Positions 32,071 to 32,180 of a DNA stretch of 32,180 bases are shown here, one piece after another; position 1 is the first letter of the stretch; each line of letters begins with the position of its first letter. The stretch spans positions 1 through 32,180 of the forward strand of contig NZ_JAIBNX010000074.1 in the NCBI RefSeq assembly GCF_026130045.1, given 5' to 3'. A program made the translations under genes and the position numbers. The notes below the pieces were generated by a model. It saw nothing but the letters and a program-made list of their open reading frames with translations, had not been told where the DNA came from and did no database searches. The stretch comes from Micromonospora sp. CPCC 205371 (GTDB lineage Bacteria; Actinomycetota; Actinomycetes; Mycobacteriales; Micromonosporaceae).

Positions 32071-32180
32071 CGGCGCCTCCGGTCAGTCTCGCGGCGACGG
32101 CCGCTCGCTCGCGCGCCCGGCCGCCCCCCGGGGGCCCGCGGGGGGGCCGAGGTTGGTCAGGGTTGTTCCCCCGGGGCCCT
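32071..32180. other. Extremely GC-rich window end
   Basis: The final 110 bases contain runs such as CCCCCCGGGGGCCCGCGGGG that can fold on themselves, and no gene. This could be a terminator-like structure or low-quality sequence at a contig end; I cannot tell which. Confidence 0.4.

Overview
The window comes from a high-GC actinomycete. Genes are tightly packed, GTG starts are common, many gene pairs overlap as ATGA or GTGA, and secreted proteins carry Tat or Sec/lipobox signals. Codon style and gene content (a Pls-type NRPS, PadR switches, an FtsK/EssC-like FHA protein) fit Micromonosporaceae or a relative, but that placement is inference. No rRNA, tRNA, CRISPR array or intact transposase was seen.

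Bases 1-14868 form one divergent carbohydrate-use locus. The leftward arm is LacI regulator, two peptide-class ABC permeases, lipoprotein binding protein, two ATPases and a DapA/NanA-superfamily lyase, nearly all joined by ATGA overlaps. The rightward arm is a Tat-exported GH33 sialidase-like enzyme with accessory domains, a GH127 enzyme, a GH63/MGH1-like glycosidase and a large FAD oxidoreductase. Between the arms lie two convincing divergent promoters, each followed by a perfect palindrome centred on CG, built on TAATACGTATTA. This reads as LacI-controlled breakdown and uptake of a complex glycan. A sialic acid or another ulosonic-acid/arabinose-containing plant polymer is possible; the substrate is not proven.

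Bases 14883-17547 hold a compact leftward operon: a small HTH protein, a minimal PEP-synthase/rifampin-phosphotransferase-like protein and a winged-helix protein. It diverges from a HAD-like gene across a tandem 15-bp operator-like repeat. Bases 17548-18905 carry a 57-bp hairpin repeat that also occurs at bases 1-57, then a secreted ricin-lectin protein with a metzincin zinc motif.

Bases 18928-20440 look like a low-GC accessory patch: a wrecked aminoglycoside-phosphotransferase-like gene and an orphan two-TM protein with a TTA codon, closed by a terminator. After a PadR/DUF2306 divergent pair, bases 21861-27037 encode a 1284-residue Pls/PosA-family NRPS. Its hand-read specificity code is close to that for lysine, suggesting an epsilon-poly-lysine-type product, and an M1 peptidase is translationally coupled to it. 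Facing this pair is an FtsK/EssC-like FHA protein that seems to lack the central motor domain.

The right end has a flavodoxin-like reductase, a PadR regulator with a decayed membrane-protein partner, a DUF4232-like lipoprotein and a small zinc-ribbon protein.
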